Assembly: GCA_001939145.1 (NCBI GenBank)
Contig: LSRX01000077.1
Span: 803,116 to 867,115 of the forward strand
Origin: Symbiodinium microadriaticum
Lineage: Eukaryota > Sar > Dinophyceae > Suessiales > Symbiodiniaceae
Length of the DNA stretch: 64,000 nt
Reading direction: 5' to 3'
Shown: one piece after another, positions 19,755 to 29,922 of the stretch
Layout: each line of letters starts with the position of its first letter
How positions within the stretch are numbered: the first letter of the stretch is position 1
Position numbers and translations under genes: made by a program
The notes under the pieces: model-generated
Seen by the model: the letters and a program-made list of their open reading frames with translations, nothing else
Databases searched by the model: none
What the model was told of the DNA's origin: nothing

Positions 19755-20675
19755 ATGGTTGAACCTGCGCATTTGCCTTTGTCGGCTTGCTGGCAAGCGC
19801 CCTGGTGCCGGCCTTGCCAAGGCTCTTTGCGCAACGGGTCCGGGTGGTCCTTTACCCTGAGCAAAATGTCAGGGACGGAGCGCCCCAAGCTCAATGCACA
19901 GGTCTTGGCCTCGTTCTTCATGCGATTGGCCTTTGCCCCTGCGCAGACGAGGACGGATCTTCACCGCACTCTGGAAACCTGGCTGGCCCGGCTCGGGAAC
20001 ATTACCCTGCGGCGGGTTCGGGGCGTCGCCGGGGGCTTGCCCCAAAAGGTCGGCAACGACCCTGCTGGCTACAGCGCACCCCGCTGCTGCCTCCGACACC
20101 TCCCACAGAAGGCCCCCGCCTCAACTGGAACGACCTCCGCGTACCAGTCAAGGACATTGCCGTCAGGTACGTCCCGCAGGTGGCCAACGAGATGGATGTG
20201 CAGATGCTGGACCAGACCCTTCCAGAGGCAAAGCCTTGGACTCTGCAGCGGGGCACCAAGGACAGCATCATCCTCGGCGGCAACAGGTGCCTTGCCAAGC
20301 TGGACCAGCTTGACAAGGAGCGGAAGCTGGAGTTGGCGGGACGCGGATGCCGCGGACGAGCCATCAGTGACCCTTGGGGGGCACTGGGGCCACGACAGTG
20401 CCACATTGTACAGCAGGGCAAGGTACTTTGCGGCAAAGTTGCTTGCCCAGGTGTGGGACGCGAAGCCGCTGCCGCCTGATGTCAAGCACGTTCCGAACAA
20501 CGCCATCATCTGTACAAGGTCCTTGCAACAAGACGGTGCAGATGGTGACGGCGAAGCACCCGGAGTGCTTGGCTTGTCGGGCGGCGACCATGACGGCGAC
20601 GAAGTGGACATCAGCTTCGACCCTGACCTGGTGGCCTTCGTGACAGCGACCCAGCAGTTCCGAGGCCGGGCTTGA
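19755..20675 (+). CDS. Coding-like block with RNA-dependent RNA polymerase-like loop, frame-broken
   Basis: The block has no telomere-like words and is rich in coding signal, but no frame is good throughout. One frame (about 20095-20350) reads LNWNDLRVPVKDIAVRYVPQ and GTKDSIILGGNRCLAKLDQL. Another (about 20345-20675) reads AKLLAQVWDAKPLPPDVKHV and then SGGDHDGDEVDISFDPDLVA before TGA. The last stretch resembles the catalytic D-x-D-G-D loop of eukaryotic cell-encoded RNA-dependent RNA polymerases (S-G-G-D-L-D-G-D then W-D-P-x-L), which act in RNA silencing. Upstream motifs of that family are not recognisable and only about 20 residues follow the loop, so this is either two exons of a divergent gene or a pseudogene. 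A chance match is not excluded. Confidence 0.35.
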   Translation: MVEPAHLPLSACWQAPWCRPCQGSLRNGSGWSFTLSKMSGTERPKLNAQVLASFFMRLAFAPAQTRTDLHRTLETWLARLGNITLRRVRGVAGGLPQKVGNDPAGYSAPRCCLRHLPQKAPASTGTTSAYQSRTLPSGTSRRWPTRWMCRCWTRPFQRQSLGLCSGAPRTASSSAATGALPSWTSLTRSGSWSWRDADAADEPSVTLGGHWGHDSATLYSRARYFAAKLLAQVWDAKPLPPDVKHVPNNAIICTRSLQQDGADGDGEAPGVLGLSGGDHDGDEVDISFDPDLVAFVTATQQFRGRA

Positions 20676-21817
20676 TTTGGAGGCGTAGGTGTAAAGCACA
20701 GACACGTGCAGATTACTTATAGGACTTCGCGAGGTAAATATTCGCGCTCCAGGCCAAGATTCGCCAACTTTGTTTTCGGTATAAAGCAACCATACTCGGA
20801 AGATGTTGAGTTTCTAGCCACTTTCTGTGAATATTGAAGGTACTGCCAGACACTTCAACATGTGGTCGCCAAATTTCGGCAATTCTGTGCTTCCTTTCGG
20901 GGTGTCCGGCGAATTTCCTGGTGGTCCCCAACCAGATTTCAATAAATGTTGGTGCTTCAGGCAGCAATTTGGCCAGTTCCTGCAAAATTTTAATCGATTT
21001 TGGTGACGGCAACAACTTACCTGGGTTTCTGCATTTTTATGAAATTTCCGGCTGCTATACTCGGCAAACCGCGACCGGCCAGATTTCAAGGTTCTTGCTT
21101 GCCAGACTTTGGTAAATTTTAGGCCTTTCCAACCAATTGCCGCAAACTCTGCTGTTTCGGCTAAGCCAGATTGCAGCAGATTTTCCGGCCCAACTTCGAC
21201 GAATGGATCTCCGGGCAAAGTGAAATCACGAAAATTTTTGTGTGTTCCTTGCAAACTTCAGCAAGTCTGGTGTTTCCGGCCTGATTTCATGTTTTTCAAG
21301 TTCTCGAGCACGGTTTTACGAAGACAAGCGCATCGGCGCAAGATTTGTTTCTCGGTTTTGGGGGTTCTTGGCTCTTCTTTCTGATGGGGCCTCTGCGAGA
21401 GCCGGTTGTTCTATGTGCCTCGGCGATTGTGAACTGAATCAAACGTTAGTGTGGCTTCTTTTGTGTCAGTTGAGTCGAGCTTGTCGACAAAGCCAAGCGT
21501 TTCCGAAGGCTCCGGCAAGGGTCGGGCGGTGGTTGAAGCGTTTGCACTAGCATTCGGTCTTGTCAGTTCTAGTGCATTAAATCGTCAGACGTGTCGGTCG
21601 TAGTGACTGTAGTGACTGGCTTTGCTTCAGCATCTGGTACCGGTACCGTGCTGTGATTTTGTGCAACAAAACATGTTTTGGACGTGCTTGTGCTCGCTAC
21701 TCCGTTTTGAAGGTGAGTTCGAAGGAATAGCAGCTGAGCTGTGACATCATGCTGACAGAAGTGGAGGAGGCTTGGTGTAGACAAACGGAACAGAAGAGAG
21801 GAGACAGAGAAAGAGAG

Positions 21818-21821
<4 letters not shown>
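20676..21821. other. Spacer with AATTTC/TTTCCGG words, no gene
   Basis: AATTTC or GATTTC words recur about every 20-60 bases from 20870 to 21290 without a fixed period. This could be an old decayed repeat. Open frames on both strands look like by-products. Confidence 0.4.
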
Positions 21822-21867
<46 letters not shown>

Positions 21868-22460
21868 CGAGAGCGAGAGCGAGAGCGAGAGCGAGAGCGA
21901 GAGCGAGAGCGAGAGCGAGAGCGAGAGCGAGAGCGAGAGCGAGAGCGAGAGCGAGAGCGAGAGCGAGAGCGAGAGCGAGAGCGAGAGCGAGAGCGAGAGC
22001 GAGAGCGAGAGCGAGAGCGAGAGCGAGAGCGAGAGCGAGAGCGAGAGCGAGAGCGAGAGCGAGAGCGAGAGCGAGAGCGAGAGCGAGAGCGAGAGCGAGA
22101 GNGGAGGGAGGGAGGGAGGGAGGGAGGGAGGGCGAGAGAGAGAGCGAGAGAGAGAGGGAGAGAGAGAGAGAGAGGAGAGAGAGAAGAGAGAGAGAGAGGG
22201 AGGGAGGGCGAGAGAGAGAGCGAGAGAGAGAGGGAGAGAGAGAGAGAGAGGAGAGAGAGAAGAGAGAGAGAGAGACATAGACAGAGGGACAGAGAGACAG
22301 AGAGACAGAGAGAGAGAGAGAGGGGGAAAGAAGGGGGGAGAGAAGGGAGAGAGGAAAGAGAGCAGAGAAAGAGAGAGAGAGAGAGAGAAACAAAGAGACA
22401 GAGAGAGAGAGAGAGAAGGGGGAGATAGAGAGCGAGAGAGACAGGGGGAAAGAAGGGGGA
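21822..22460. repeat. GA-rich satellite array: GAGAGC hexamers, GGGA and a 75-bp duplication
   Basis: A GA run leads into about 40 GAGAGC (GAGCGA) hexamers (21861-22101), one unknown base at 22102, GGGA tetramers, and then two tandem copies of a 75-bp GA-rich block (about 22128-22202 and 22203-22277). The unknown base at the junction marks an assembly join, so true length is uncertain. Confidence 0.95.
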
Positions 22461-23662
22461 GAGGGGTGAGAAGAGGGAGAAAGGGGAAGGGGGTCGCGAG
22501 GAACTAAACAAAGAGAGTACAAATGGAAATGGGCAGCCTCGAAAAAAAGGTGACGGGGAGAAGGAAGAAGGCTGATAACACGGAGCTGAGAAGCAAACAG
22601 CGCGCAGAGGCCCCCCCCCGGCCAGGCCCCCAGCTCCCCATCAATCCTGCTTTGAATCCTCCCCACGAAAGCCAAACCGACAGGTCCTCCGTACACATTG
22701 ATTAGAAGTTTAAGTAGATTGTTTGGAATTTGAATTGACCTTGCTTCTGAGAATCAAAACCACAAAATGCTGCGCTGGCGCACAACGGCGCAGCCCTAAA
22801 AGTCTAAGCTGTGCTCCTAAATAAACATGCAAGGGTAACAAGCGGATAAATTAAGCAGTGGAAAGTCATGCATGCCTCGGAAGCTTAAAAGCAAACGCCC
22901 TCAGAGCAACCTTGTTTTGCAAGCAGCTTTGCATACATTCTGAACGCCAACCCCTACGTAAATCATGAACCAGCATCAGTCCTACAGGCCAAAAATCTAT
23001 CCGAGACCGCTTGCCCAGCAGGAATGATGGCTGATGGCATCCAAAGAACTTCTCGGGCCAAATGCACAGAAAGTCATGCCAGGGTTTCCTTCTTAGCGGC
23101 TTGGGGTGCTGGATCTGGCTCAAAACCGGGGTAGGAAAACCTGGTAGTGGAGTACATAGTACTACTCCTTAGGAAAATTCTGTAGGGTTCTCTAATACAA
23201 TTGTATTCTAGACGCCCCCGGCACCCCCAATCAAATTAGTCAGGCTTCTTTTTCATCGGCTGTCGCACTTAGTGCCTGTGGCGGCTTTAGGGTGTTGCAG
23301 TGCAGGCTCGACTCGATTGACTGCTGGCTTATGTTTCATGCTTGCGTTTCGTTTCAATGATACTGTTTGTTTCCGCGGAAGTCAATCAGGTTTGTAATTG
23401 AGACAAGTACGGTTGACGACGTCGGGTTGAAGATTTAGGGCCCCAGGGTTCGGGGCTCAGTTGCTTCCTCAGAGCCGGCGAGTTTGTTGTTCGAATTTTT
23501 GCAACAAATATCCGCGAAACCAGGACTGTGTGGGCTTAGAAATCACAACTGCCCGTCTTAGCCCCGTCGCTTGACTTTCCCGTGGCAGACTGACAGGGCT
23601 ACTGACAAATTCACCTCGCATGTGCAAGTCAGTTGTTAATAATTACCCTCAACATGCTAAAT
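22461..23662. other. Spacer, no firm gene
   Basis: At 22866-23123 both strands are open: minus encodes KPWHDFLCIWPEKFF and plus encodes MPRKLKSKRPQSNLVLQ. Neither has a family match that I recognise, and splice borders are weak. Confidence 0.35.
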
Positions 23663-23895
23663 CTATACATGCCAGGATTCACATCTATTCAGACATCCGA
23701 AGTAGGAAGAAGATTCCGAAATACCCCGAAGAGTGAAATAGTATGACTCCAAGCGGCAGAGTCGCTCGAAACATGAGCAGTGTGCTTCCAAGGGACTATA
23801 GGCAGAACATTCAAGCATTCCTCTGGGGTTTTTAGCCGCCCAGAGTTTGGGGTGCTTGCCATGCCATACCAGAGCCATGTTCCCAGAGAACCCAA
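23663..23895 (-). CDS. Uncertain minus-strand open frames beside MITE-B
   Basis: Two minus frames are open. One includes SSDSAAWSHTISLFGVFRNL after a KHTAH motif. The pattern small-residue/S-D/small/W-x-H loosely recalls the region of the second acidic residue in DDE transposases, but the resemblance is too weak to name it. The frame begins inside the end of MITE-B. Confidence 0.2.
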
Positions 23896-23990
23896 TATCC
23901 CTTAATTAAGGAATATACCTTAAATCTTAATATTAAGACCCCTATAATTTAAGGTCTATTCCTTAATTAAGGGGTATTGGGCTCTCTGGG
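23882..23990. mobile_element. MITE-B copy 2
   Basis: Ends CCCAGAGAACCCAATATCCC and GGGGTATTGGGCTCTCTGGG, with TTAATTAAGGAATATACC inside. Confidence 0.9.
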
Positions 23991-24534
23991 TTTTTGTCGG
24001 GGAACTGCTTTGTAGTGTCGCTTCCATGCGCCATGCGCACCTTGTCGGTCGACGCCATCATGCACTCTGCAACGGAGGCCCTGGGCCCCCACAGCCTGGA
24101 GACCCCTAAACCGGAAACTCCTAAACCCTACCCCCTAACCCTACACCCCAGACCCCCAAACCCCTAATCCCTCCGAGCAGAACCGGACTCATGAATTGAC
24201 ACGGCGGTCCTAAAGCAGGTCCATACTTGGGTCTGTTAAGAGTTGCTGATACCCAAACGGCATAGAAGGCCTTTCAGAGTTGATGGGGTCTGCTCGGGGT
24301 GTTGGTCATGGCTCTGGGAGGAGGGAGAGTCTCGCAATGAGATGTCTATCGAAGGGGCCTGAGAATCCAAAGCTAAGCGGCTAAGAGTGAGGACTTGGCG
24401 AAATCCAGTCGCAACCGATGGATCACCCACCCCAAACCCCAAAACCCTAAAGCCTGAAACGCTAACACCCCGGACTCCTATGTCTGAGCAACTCGACCTC
24501 GATGCCCGCGGGGCTCCCTTGAAGCCTATAGGGC

Positions 24535-24640
24535 TTATGATTGTAGGGTGTAGGTTTTAGGGTCTGGGGTTTAGGGTTTCAGGGTTTAGGGTCTGGGGTT
24601 TCGGGTTTAGGGTGTAGGGTTTAGAGGGTGTAGACTCCGT
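24535..24640. repeat. Telomere-like TTTAGGG tract
   Basis: TTTAGGG units alternating with GGGTCTGGGG variants. Confidence 0.75.
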
Positions 24641-24763
24641 CAAAAGCTAAGGCGTTGGGGCCCGAAACGTACAGAGTCCCTTGTCGGAACAAAAAACCTG
24701 CGGTATGGGTCCCAGTACGGTAGATATTTCTTTGAGCTTACTAACTTAAATGTCATGTAGCAG

Positions 24764-24919
24764 GATCGGCGAGGCCGCACAACATGTATCTGGTTGTACT
24801 TTGAGCCCTCCACCAATGAAGAAGTCCAAGTCCTCTGCCTCTTGCCTGGAATCAGATCATGACACCGCTCCCTGCGCGAGCTCGGGCGAGCATGTTCTTA
24901 GAGGCGGGGGCCTGGAAGT
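24764..24919 (+). CDS. Exon, unknown protein
   Basis: After CATGTAGCAG the frame reads IGEAAQHVSGCTLSPPPMKK, then SKSSASCLESDHDTAP and GEHVLRGGGLEV. A GT donor at 24920 leaves two bases, which the next exon completes. Ser/Lys-rich, probably a disordered segment. Confidence 0.5.
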
Positions 24920-24930
24920 GTAGGATTTAG

Positions 24931-24980
24931 GAACGAGCAACTCGGGAAGCTCCGTGGTGAAGCCGGCTTTCTCCTTGACG
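24931..24980 (+). CDS. Next exon of the same gene
   Basis: After GATTTAG the phase-matched frame reads NEQLGKLRGEAGFLLD and ends at the consensus donor ACG|GTGAGT. The resulting intron would be only 11 bases if the AG at 24929-24930 is used, which is too short, so the two may instead be one exon with a sequence difference, or alternatives to each other. Confidence 0.35.
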
Positions 24981-24988
24981 GTGAGTAT

Positions 24989-25074
24989 TACCGATAGGCT
25001 CCGAAGTAGTTCCTTTTTGATGGCTTATCTCTAGAATCCTATAAGGTAATACCAAACATAGGCGCCTATGGGTA
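24989..25074. mobile_element. MITE-A copy 4 (internally deleted)
   Basis: Starts ACCGATAGGCTCCGAAGTAG, keeps ATCCTATAAGGTAATACC, but lacks most of the inner part of the right terminal repeat before GGCGCCTATGGGTA. Confidence 0.8.
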
Positions 25075-25654
25075 CATGCTTGCTTCCAAAGACAGGCCTT
25101 AGAGGCCTTAGAGTTTAGCGGGGTTCCTGAACAGGGGGATCCTTGACCTGAACTCGCGCATTTCCCTGTCCCCAGACCCGACGCTCCCAAAGCCTGAGCA
25201 TGTTTTGTGTTACCACTGGTCCTTAAACCCTCCTGTTGCATCTGCCACCAAAAGAAACCAAGCACACTACTAAGAGCGACAGCAAACCGACCGTAAACCC
25301 CAGATGCACAGCCTTCACACCCCGAACAGCTGGTGAGCTTGAGAAATAAGCAACGAGCAACTCCTGCGTCACATCATTGACAGACATCAGGTTCGGTGTA
25401 TTTGGGCTCACTGAAGCAAAAAGCCATTCCAAACCTTCAAACCGGCTTGGGTACCATTGGGTCTGATCCAATTTCATCCCAGAGTCTGCTGAAGAACGAC
25501 CAGGTCACCCCAGCAATGTCAAGACGACACCACCCGAACCTTGTCTTGGGGGGTTTAGGTTTAGGGCTTAGGGTTCAGAATTTGCACATGGGTTCATGGC
25601 CCGTTCATGGCTTGAAGGGATGCGCTGCTTTGGACCATAGCCTTTGCTAGTGGG

Positions 25655-25660
<6 letters not shown>

Positions 25661-25691
<31 letters not shown>
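25661..25691. repeat. CT microsatellite
   Basis: About 15 uninterrupted CT units. Confidence 0.95.
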
Positions 25692-25692
<1 letters not shown>

Positions 25693-26217
25693 TCGGGACA
25701 TAGACTCGCCAATCGTGAAACAGTCTAGCACTGTAGACAGTCATGAATGGTAGTACTGTAGCTCTTGAGCTCTGCAGTACTTTTAAAGGCCACATATGCT
25801 ACTAAAGTATACCGGGGGCTTCCGGTTCGGATTACGCCAGTCCTGGGTCGGTACGTTCGGTTATGCAGCTTGGCGGATTCACACGGCCTGCTGAAGGATG
25901 AGGGTGTTTAGTAAGTCGGTCCTGAAGCTGTCAGTAGATGATACTAGTAAATACTGGTCCTGATCACTGGTCACCAACCCCCGAACCTGCATCTTCAATC
26001 ATGGCATAAGCCGAAATGCCTCACTGCTATCCCTTCTTGTCCTCCGGGCTTTTCCCTCAAAAGAAAGATCCCCGACACCCAAGAGGGTGCAAGGCATTCT
26101 GGGCAGCCAAGTGCCTCAGATCATGCTAACCTCAAGCCCCAAACACAAAGCCGAAGCAACCCCCTCCCCGGTTGTTATCGCCATCTTGCCTACCTGATGC
26201 ATATTGGGCTTTTGCAG

Positions 26218-26346
26218 ACCCTCGGTTCGGCATTGGTGGGTTCGTGCATCTCCGACCTGGAGTTTCCCTTTGTTGAGGCCCCCGGCTACCTATTTTCTGG
26301 CTGTGGCTGTAGTTTCAGAAATTCAATCCCGAACCCTGCAGCCTAG
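26218..26346 (+). CDS. Terminal exon, unknown protein
   Basis: The strong acceptor GGGCTTTTGCAG opens 42 codons: TLGSALVGSCISDLEFPFVE, APGYLFSGCGCSF and a TAG at 26344. MITE-C begins 10 bases after the stop. Natural composition and strong border make a real exon likely; no family recognised. Confidence 0.5.
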   Translation, partial: TLGSALVGSCISDLEFPFVEAPGYLFSGCGCSFRNSIPNPAA

Positions 26347-26356
26347 ACCCGAGCTG

Positions 26357-26451
26357 TAGGGCCCAAATACTTTCGAATACTATTTTTGGGGTCCTTATTC
26401 TACGTATAGTATAAAGGGCTCCAAAACCCTATTCTAACTATAAAGGCTCTC
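26357..26451. mobile_element. MITE-C copy 4
   Basis: TAGGGCCCAAATACTTTCG, ACTATTTTTGGGGTCC and CCAAAACCCTATTCTAACT define the family. Its right end GGCTCTCAG supplies the AG before the exon at 26454. Confidence 0.7.
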
Positions 26452-26453
26452 AG

Positions 26454-26549
26454 AGTATGCTGGCCGAGGACGCCGCTTGCGTCTTTTCTGGAAGGGCCCA
26501 CTCGATGTTTCAGCTCCTTCGACGAGGACCGTGTTTCCTAGGGTCCTAA
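26454..26549 (+). CDS. Exon next to MITE-C
   Basis: From the AG at the MITE end the frame reads SMLAEDAACVFSGRAHSMFQ and LLRRGPCFLGS to TAA at 26547. A second frame (AGRGRRLRLFWKGPL) is open as well. If real, its acceptor is MITE-derived. Confidence 0.35.
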   Translation, partial: SMLAEDAACVFSGRAHSMFQLLRRGPCFLGS

Positions 26550-26564
26550 GGACCAAAAAGCACA

Positions 26565-26742
26565 TGGGTAGTTTTCTAAATTAGGGTCCCTTTTAGGGTC
26601 CCCTAAAGGGATCTATAAGGGTACTATAGGGGTTCGCTATGGGTAGTTTTCTAAATTAGGGTCCCTTTTAGGGTTCTTTTTTTTTTGAGGGTGCCGTACT
26701 ATATTGGGGACCTAAAAAGGGACCCTTTTTTAGAGAACTAAC
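26565..26742. mobile_element. MITE-D copy 2, composite
   Basis: Two left ends in tandem (each with TTTTCTAAATTAGGGTCCC, at about 26570 and 26646) are followed by one right end with GGGACCCTTTTTTAGAG. The same composite arrangement recurs at 56.72-56.89 kb. Confidence 0.75.
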
Positions 26743-27240
26743 CACATACACATACGCTGTTGAAGCCCACCCCTTGTAAGAACATCACTTCCAATAATTG
26801 ATGTTTAGGTGCTGTGTGTGCTATCATGGTTATGGCTCGGTAGTGCGAGTATGCTAGTAAGTACGGGGCAATTGTTCCTTGACTGTTGTTTTTTTGTGAC
26901 ATACCATGATGATGCTTGAGACTGGTAGTAATTACTCGTCAACGAGACACTACAGATTCGTGCTGCCATCAGCGAGGTTGCTCCGTCCATAGATAGATAG
27001 TATGTAACCCCCATTGCTGGCCTTCATGATTGGTCATGTCCTTTACCTGGTAGCTTTGCACTACGATCAAGACAGGAAGACCCAACTTCAACCTCGCCCC
27101 GTAATCTCTAACCTCCGATATCCCCAAAACGCCGAGCCTGCAGACCCAAACCCTACGAACCTGTAGACCCGAACCCTAAACCAAAACCCCGGAACCGAGC
27201 CAGGCACCCTGAACCATAGAAGCCCTAACATCCGCGCGAG

Positions 27241-27344
27241 GACGCGGCCCAGGAGGCCCAGGACAATGAAACGGGCGTGGAGAAAGTCCAGCAACATGAC
27301 TGTGGGCTCCATGGCTGCTACTTGATTGGGGCTTCTTGGGCGTG
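27241..27344 (+). CDS. Exon, unknown protein
   Basis: After CGCGCGAG the frame reads DAAQEAQDNETGVEKVQQHD and CGLHGCYLIGASWAW with GT donors at 27342 and 27345. An acidic helix followed by a Cys/His pair; family not recognised. Confidence 0.45.
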
Positions 27345-27451
27345 GTGCAGGATGTGGGGTTTCGGTGGTTTCATGACAGCGCCTTCCACGGCTGCTACAT
27401 TCTATGTGGGCGTTGCAGGGTTTGGTTAGTTAGTTTGTTTAGTTAGAGACA

Positions 27452-27723
27452 GCCAGAGAGAGAGAGAGAGAGAGAGATAGATAGAAAGAAAGAGAGAGAG
27501 CGAGAGAGACAGAAAAAGAAAGGGGGGGGGTTAGTCAGAAGTACACTCAGGAGAACGTGGCATTCTCCCCGAAAAGGGGCCTTTCCGACGATCAGACGCG
27601 AACCAAGGGGGGTAGGCCTCCGGGCCAGAGCTCCTACGAGGGCTCATACCCCAAGCAAGCAAGCAAGCAAGCAAGCAAGAGAAAGAAAAAAAAGAGAGAG
27701 AGAGAGAGACAGAGAGACAGACT
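27452..27723. repeat. GA microsatellites and AAGC array
   Basis: GA/GATA/GAAA runs at 27452-27520 and 27675-27720, with about seven AAGC units at 27650-27680. An open frame between (27557-27650) reads MAFSPKRGLSDDQTRTKGGR and could be coding but runs into the repeats. Confidence 0.8.
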
Positions 27724-28188
27724 TTGTTTTATGCTTCGGGGGAAGTCATGCTGTATGGTCTAGGGCTTGGGGGTTTCGGGTGAATGTTGCTGGTGATGGC
27801 CCAGGGTTGAGAATGATATTGAGGGCGGAGGTTTGCATACAGGCACGGCAGGTAGGGAGAAAGGGTACTGCATACAGGGTTTATTACTCCAGGACTTCGG
27901 AACTAGAGTTCTGGGGTCTGTGATTTTTCGTCGCGCGTACTTCTGGATTCTCAATGCACTCGTCAGAGACACTGTAAGATCCCGAAGTTTTTTCAGGAAA
28001 CGTTATGTCATTGGCGTTCCTTAGCTATATACGGATTTAACGCTTGGAGAAGCCTGCCATAGTGCTCAATAATGAACCAAGAACCAATCGACGTCAGAAT
28101 GTTCTGGTTCAGGCTATGAGCGGTGCATTGTGAGGCTTGTCTGCGGCTTTATAAATGTTAAGGCTAGGTACAGTCCAATATGCCACAG

Positions 28189-28245
28189 CAATGCGTCACC
28201 TGCTGTGATGATCGCGATGCCTTACTTGGGAAGCCACGGAGATGA
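28189..28245 (+). CDS. Possible short terminal exon
   Basis: After ATATGCCACAG the frame reads QCVTCCDDRDALLGKPRR and TGA. Cysteine-containing and acidic. Too short for certainty. Confidence 0.25.
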   Translation, partial: QCVTCCDDRDALLGKPRR

Positions 28246-28284
28246 ATAAGAATAGCAGGGAGTTGGGGGACCTAAGTTGACCTA

Positions 28285-28535
28285 AAAAGCCTAAACCCTA
28301 ATCCCTAAGCCCTAAACCCTAAACCCTACACCCAGCGTCTTTGGGGCAGGTACTGCTTGGCCACGGGTGAAAAGCGCTGCTGTGAGTTCCAAGAGGAAGG
28401 CTGGGGGCTGCGCTTATAGGGTTTAGGGGTTTAGGGTTTATATATATATATATATATATATAGGGTTTAGGGTTTATAGGGTTTATAGGGCTTATAGGAT
28501 TTCTAGGATTTATAGGGTTTAGGGTTGGTGGAGGG
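28285..28535. repeat. Telomere-like tracts around a possible Cys-rich exon
   Basis: CCCTAAA units at 28285-28335 and TTTAGGG/TATAGGG units at 28425-28535 with a TA run at 28440-28460. Between them, after GGGGCAG at 28352, an open frame reads YCLATGEKRCCEFQEEGWGL. Confidence 0.7.
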
Positions 28536-28898
28536 TTCCATCTAAGGGTTTCCGTAGTAGGGTGCTATAAGGTCCCTTTAGAGGGGTGCATAAATAAATT
28601 GCTAAGGGCTTGAGGGATCTGGGTTTGTTCATGCCTGGAGAAACCTAATTCCCCTTCTTGGTAAGCAATATGCCCTGAAGTCACTGCGTGTCATGAGTGA
28701 TTACACGGATCTTTGCATTACCAAGTTTGGGGGTTTGCTCATGAATTTCTGTTTAGTGTCTAAACATAAGCCCAAACAAGCCCTGTGCACGCCTGTCGAA
28801 CTAATAACACTGCTCCACCCTGTCGAGCCGGGAAACCTGAACGCCAGAAGGCCCTGACCCCTTTCGAGCCCGGATGCTTAGGAAGCCTGAAGAAAACT

Positions 28899-28991
28899 AC
28901 CCATAGGCCCCTAAGTAGTTCCTTTTTGTGGTTTATATTTAGAATCCTATAAGGTAATCCCAAAAAGGAACTACTTAGGGGCCTATGGGTA
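28899..28991. mobile_element. MITE-A copy 5, best-preserved
   Basis: 93 bases with nearly perfect terminal repeats of about 30 bases (ACCCATAGGCCCCTAAGTAG at left and complement at right) around TTATATTTAGAATCCTATAA. The flanks read CTA on the left and TAG on the right, fitting a TA target duplication and Tc1/mariner-type mobilisation. Confidence 0.9.
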
Positions 28992-29485
28992 GAGCCCGTG
29001 GAGCCTTCAACAAAGCTCAAAAAACGTGCAAACCCCTAGGTGGCAACCCGTTAGTTCAACACACGATAGCACAGACCCTACATGAACCACTTAATAAGCT
29101 CCACGAGCCCAGCAAGCTACCCTTACATGAGGCCTTGTCCTGCTGAGTAGTCGGCATCTCTACAAAAAAAAAGTATGTAGTTCAGGTTTAACGTCTAGGA
29201 TTTGAGGTTGTTTCTTGAAGGATTTGGGATTGAGGCTGAGAGTTGGTTTTACTTAGGCGATCGTGGGAGTTAGCAAGTACAGTTATAAGTACCTGAACTG
29301 GATAAGTACCGTTTCCCTATATATAACGCTACGTGCTAAGTCCCATGAGCCGTTAAGCAAGTTTCGAAGGATTCAGGATATATAGGGTGCAAGGGAGTGG
29401 CCTGGGGTTCCGATGGTTTCAAGTGTAGGACCAAGAAGATGCGCAGAGACCCCCCCCCCCCCGCCGGTCTTCTCTCAAACACCGT

Positions 29486-29580
29486 ATGGGTAGTTCTCTA
29501 AATTAGGGTCCCTGTTTAGGTCAGTGCGGCACCCTTATGAAAAGGACCCTAGAAGGGACCCTAATTTAGACAGCTATCCA
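29486..29580. mobile_element. MITE-D copy 3
   Basis: TAGTTCTCTAAATTAGGGTC at the left and GGGACCCTAATTTAGA at the right, with ACCCTTATGAAAAGGACCC in the middle. Confidence 0.8.
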
Positions 29581-29855
29581 TATACCAGAATCAAGATCAT
29601 TTCTTTGCTCGGCAGTGTCTCTATCGCAAAAGCCCGCTGCAGCCCTGAATCCTGCACCCGAAAAACCCTAATACCCTCCAAGGAACCCTTAAATTAAAGG
29701 AACCCTACGCCCTATACCCTTAAAGGAAGCCTAAACCCTAAGGACCCTTAAAGGAAACCTTATAGAGCCCACATGGGGCCCTAAACTCGAACACCAGATC
29801 CTACATCTGGGGGTCCTGGTGGGGTTCGGGGGGTAAGCTTGGTGTCAAGTAGCAG

Positions 29856-29922
29856 GTACCTGCACCAACTGCTGCAAAGAGCACTTTACCTACGACCTAT
29901 ACTGCAGGATGAACTGCGCAAG
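29856..29922 (+). CDS. Exon encoding a cysteine-rich segment
   Basis: After CAAGTAGCAG the frame reads TCTNCCKEHFTYDLYCRMNC and ends at AAG|GC. Six cysteines and one His in 20 residues suggest a disulfide-rich or metal-binding segment. It may belong with the Cys-containing frame at 28.36 kb and the exon at 30261. No family recognised. Confidence 0.45.

Noticed and set aside
20834-21254. Minus-strand open frame over the AATTTC-rich spacer
   Set aside because: No natural composition or motif; both strands are open because the decayed repeat is poor in stop triplets.
21569-22696. Long open frames of alternating Glu/Arg or Leu/Ser dipeptides through the GA-rich array, on both strands
   Set aside because: They are translations of GAGAGC and GA repeats. 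The frames are open only because the repeat has no stop triplet.
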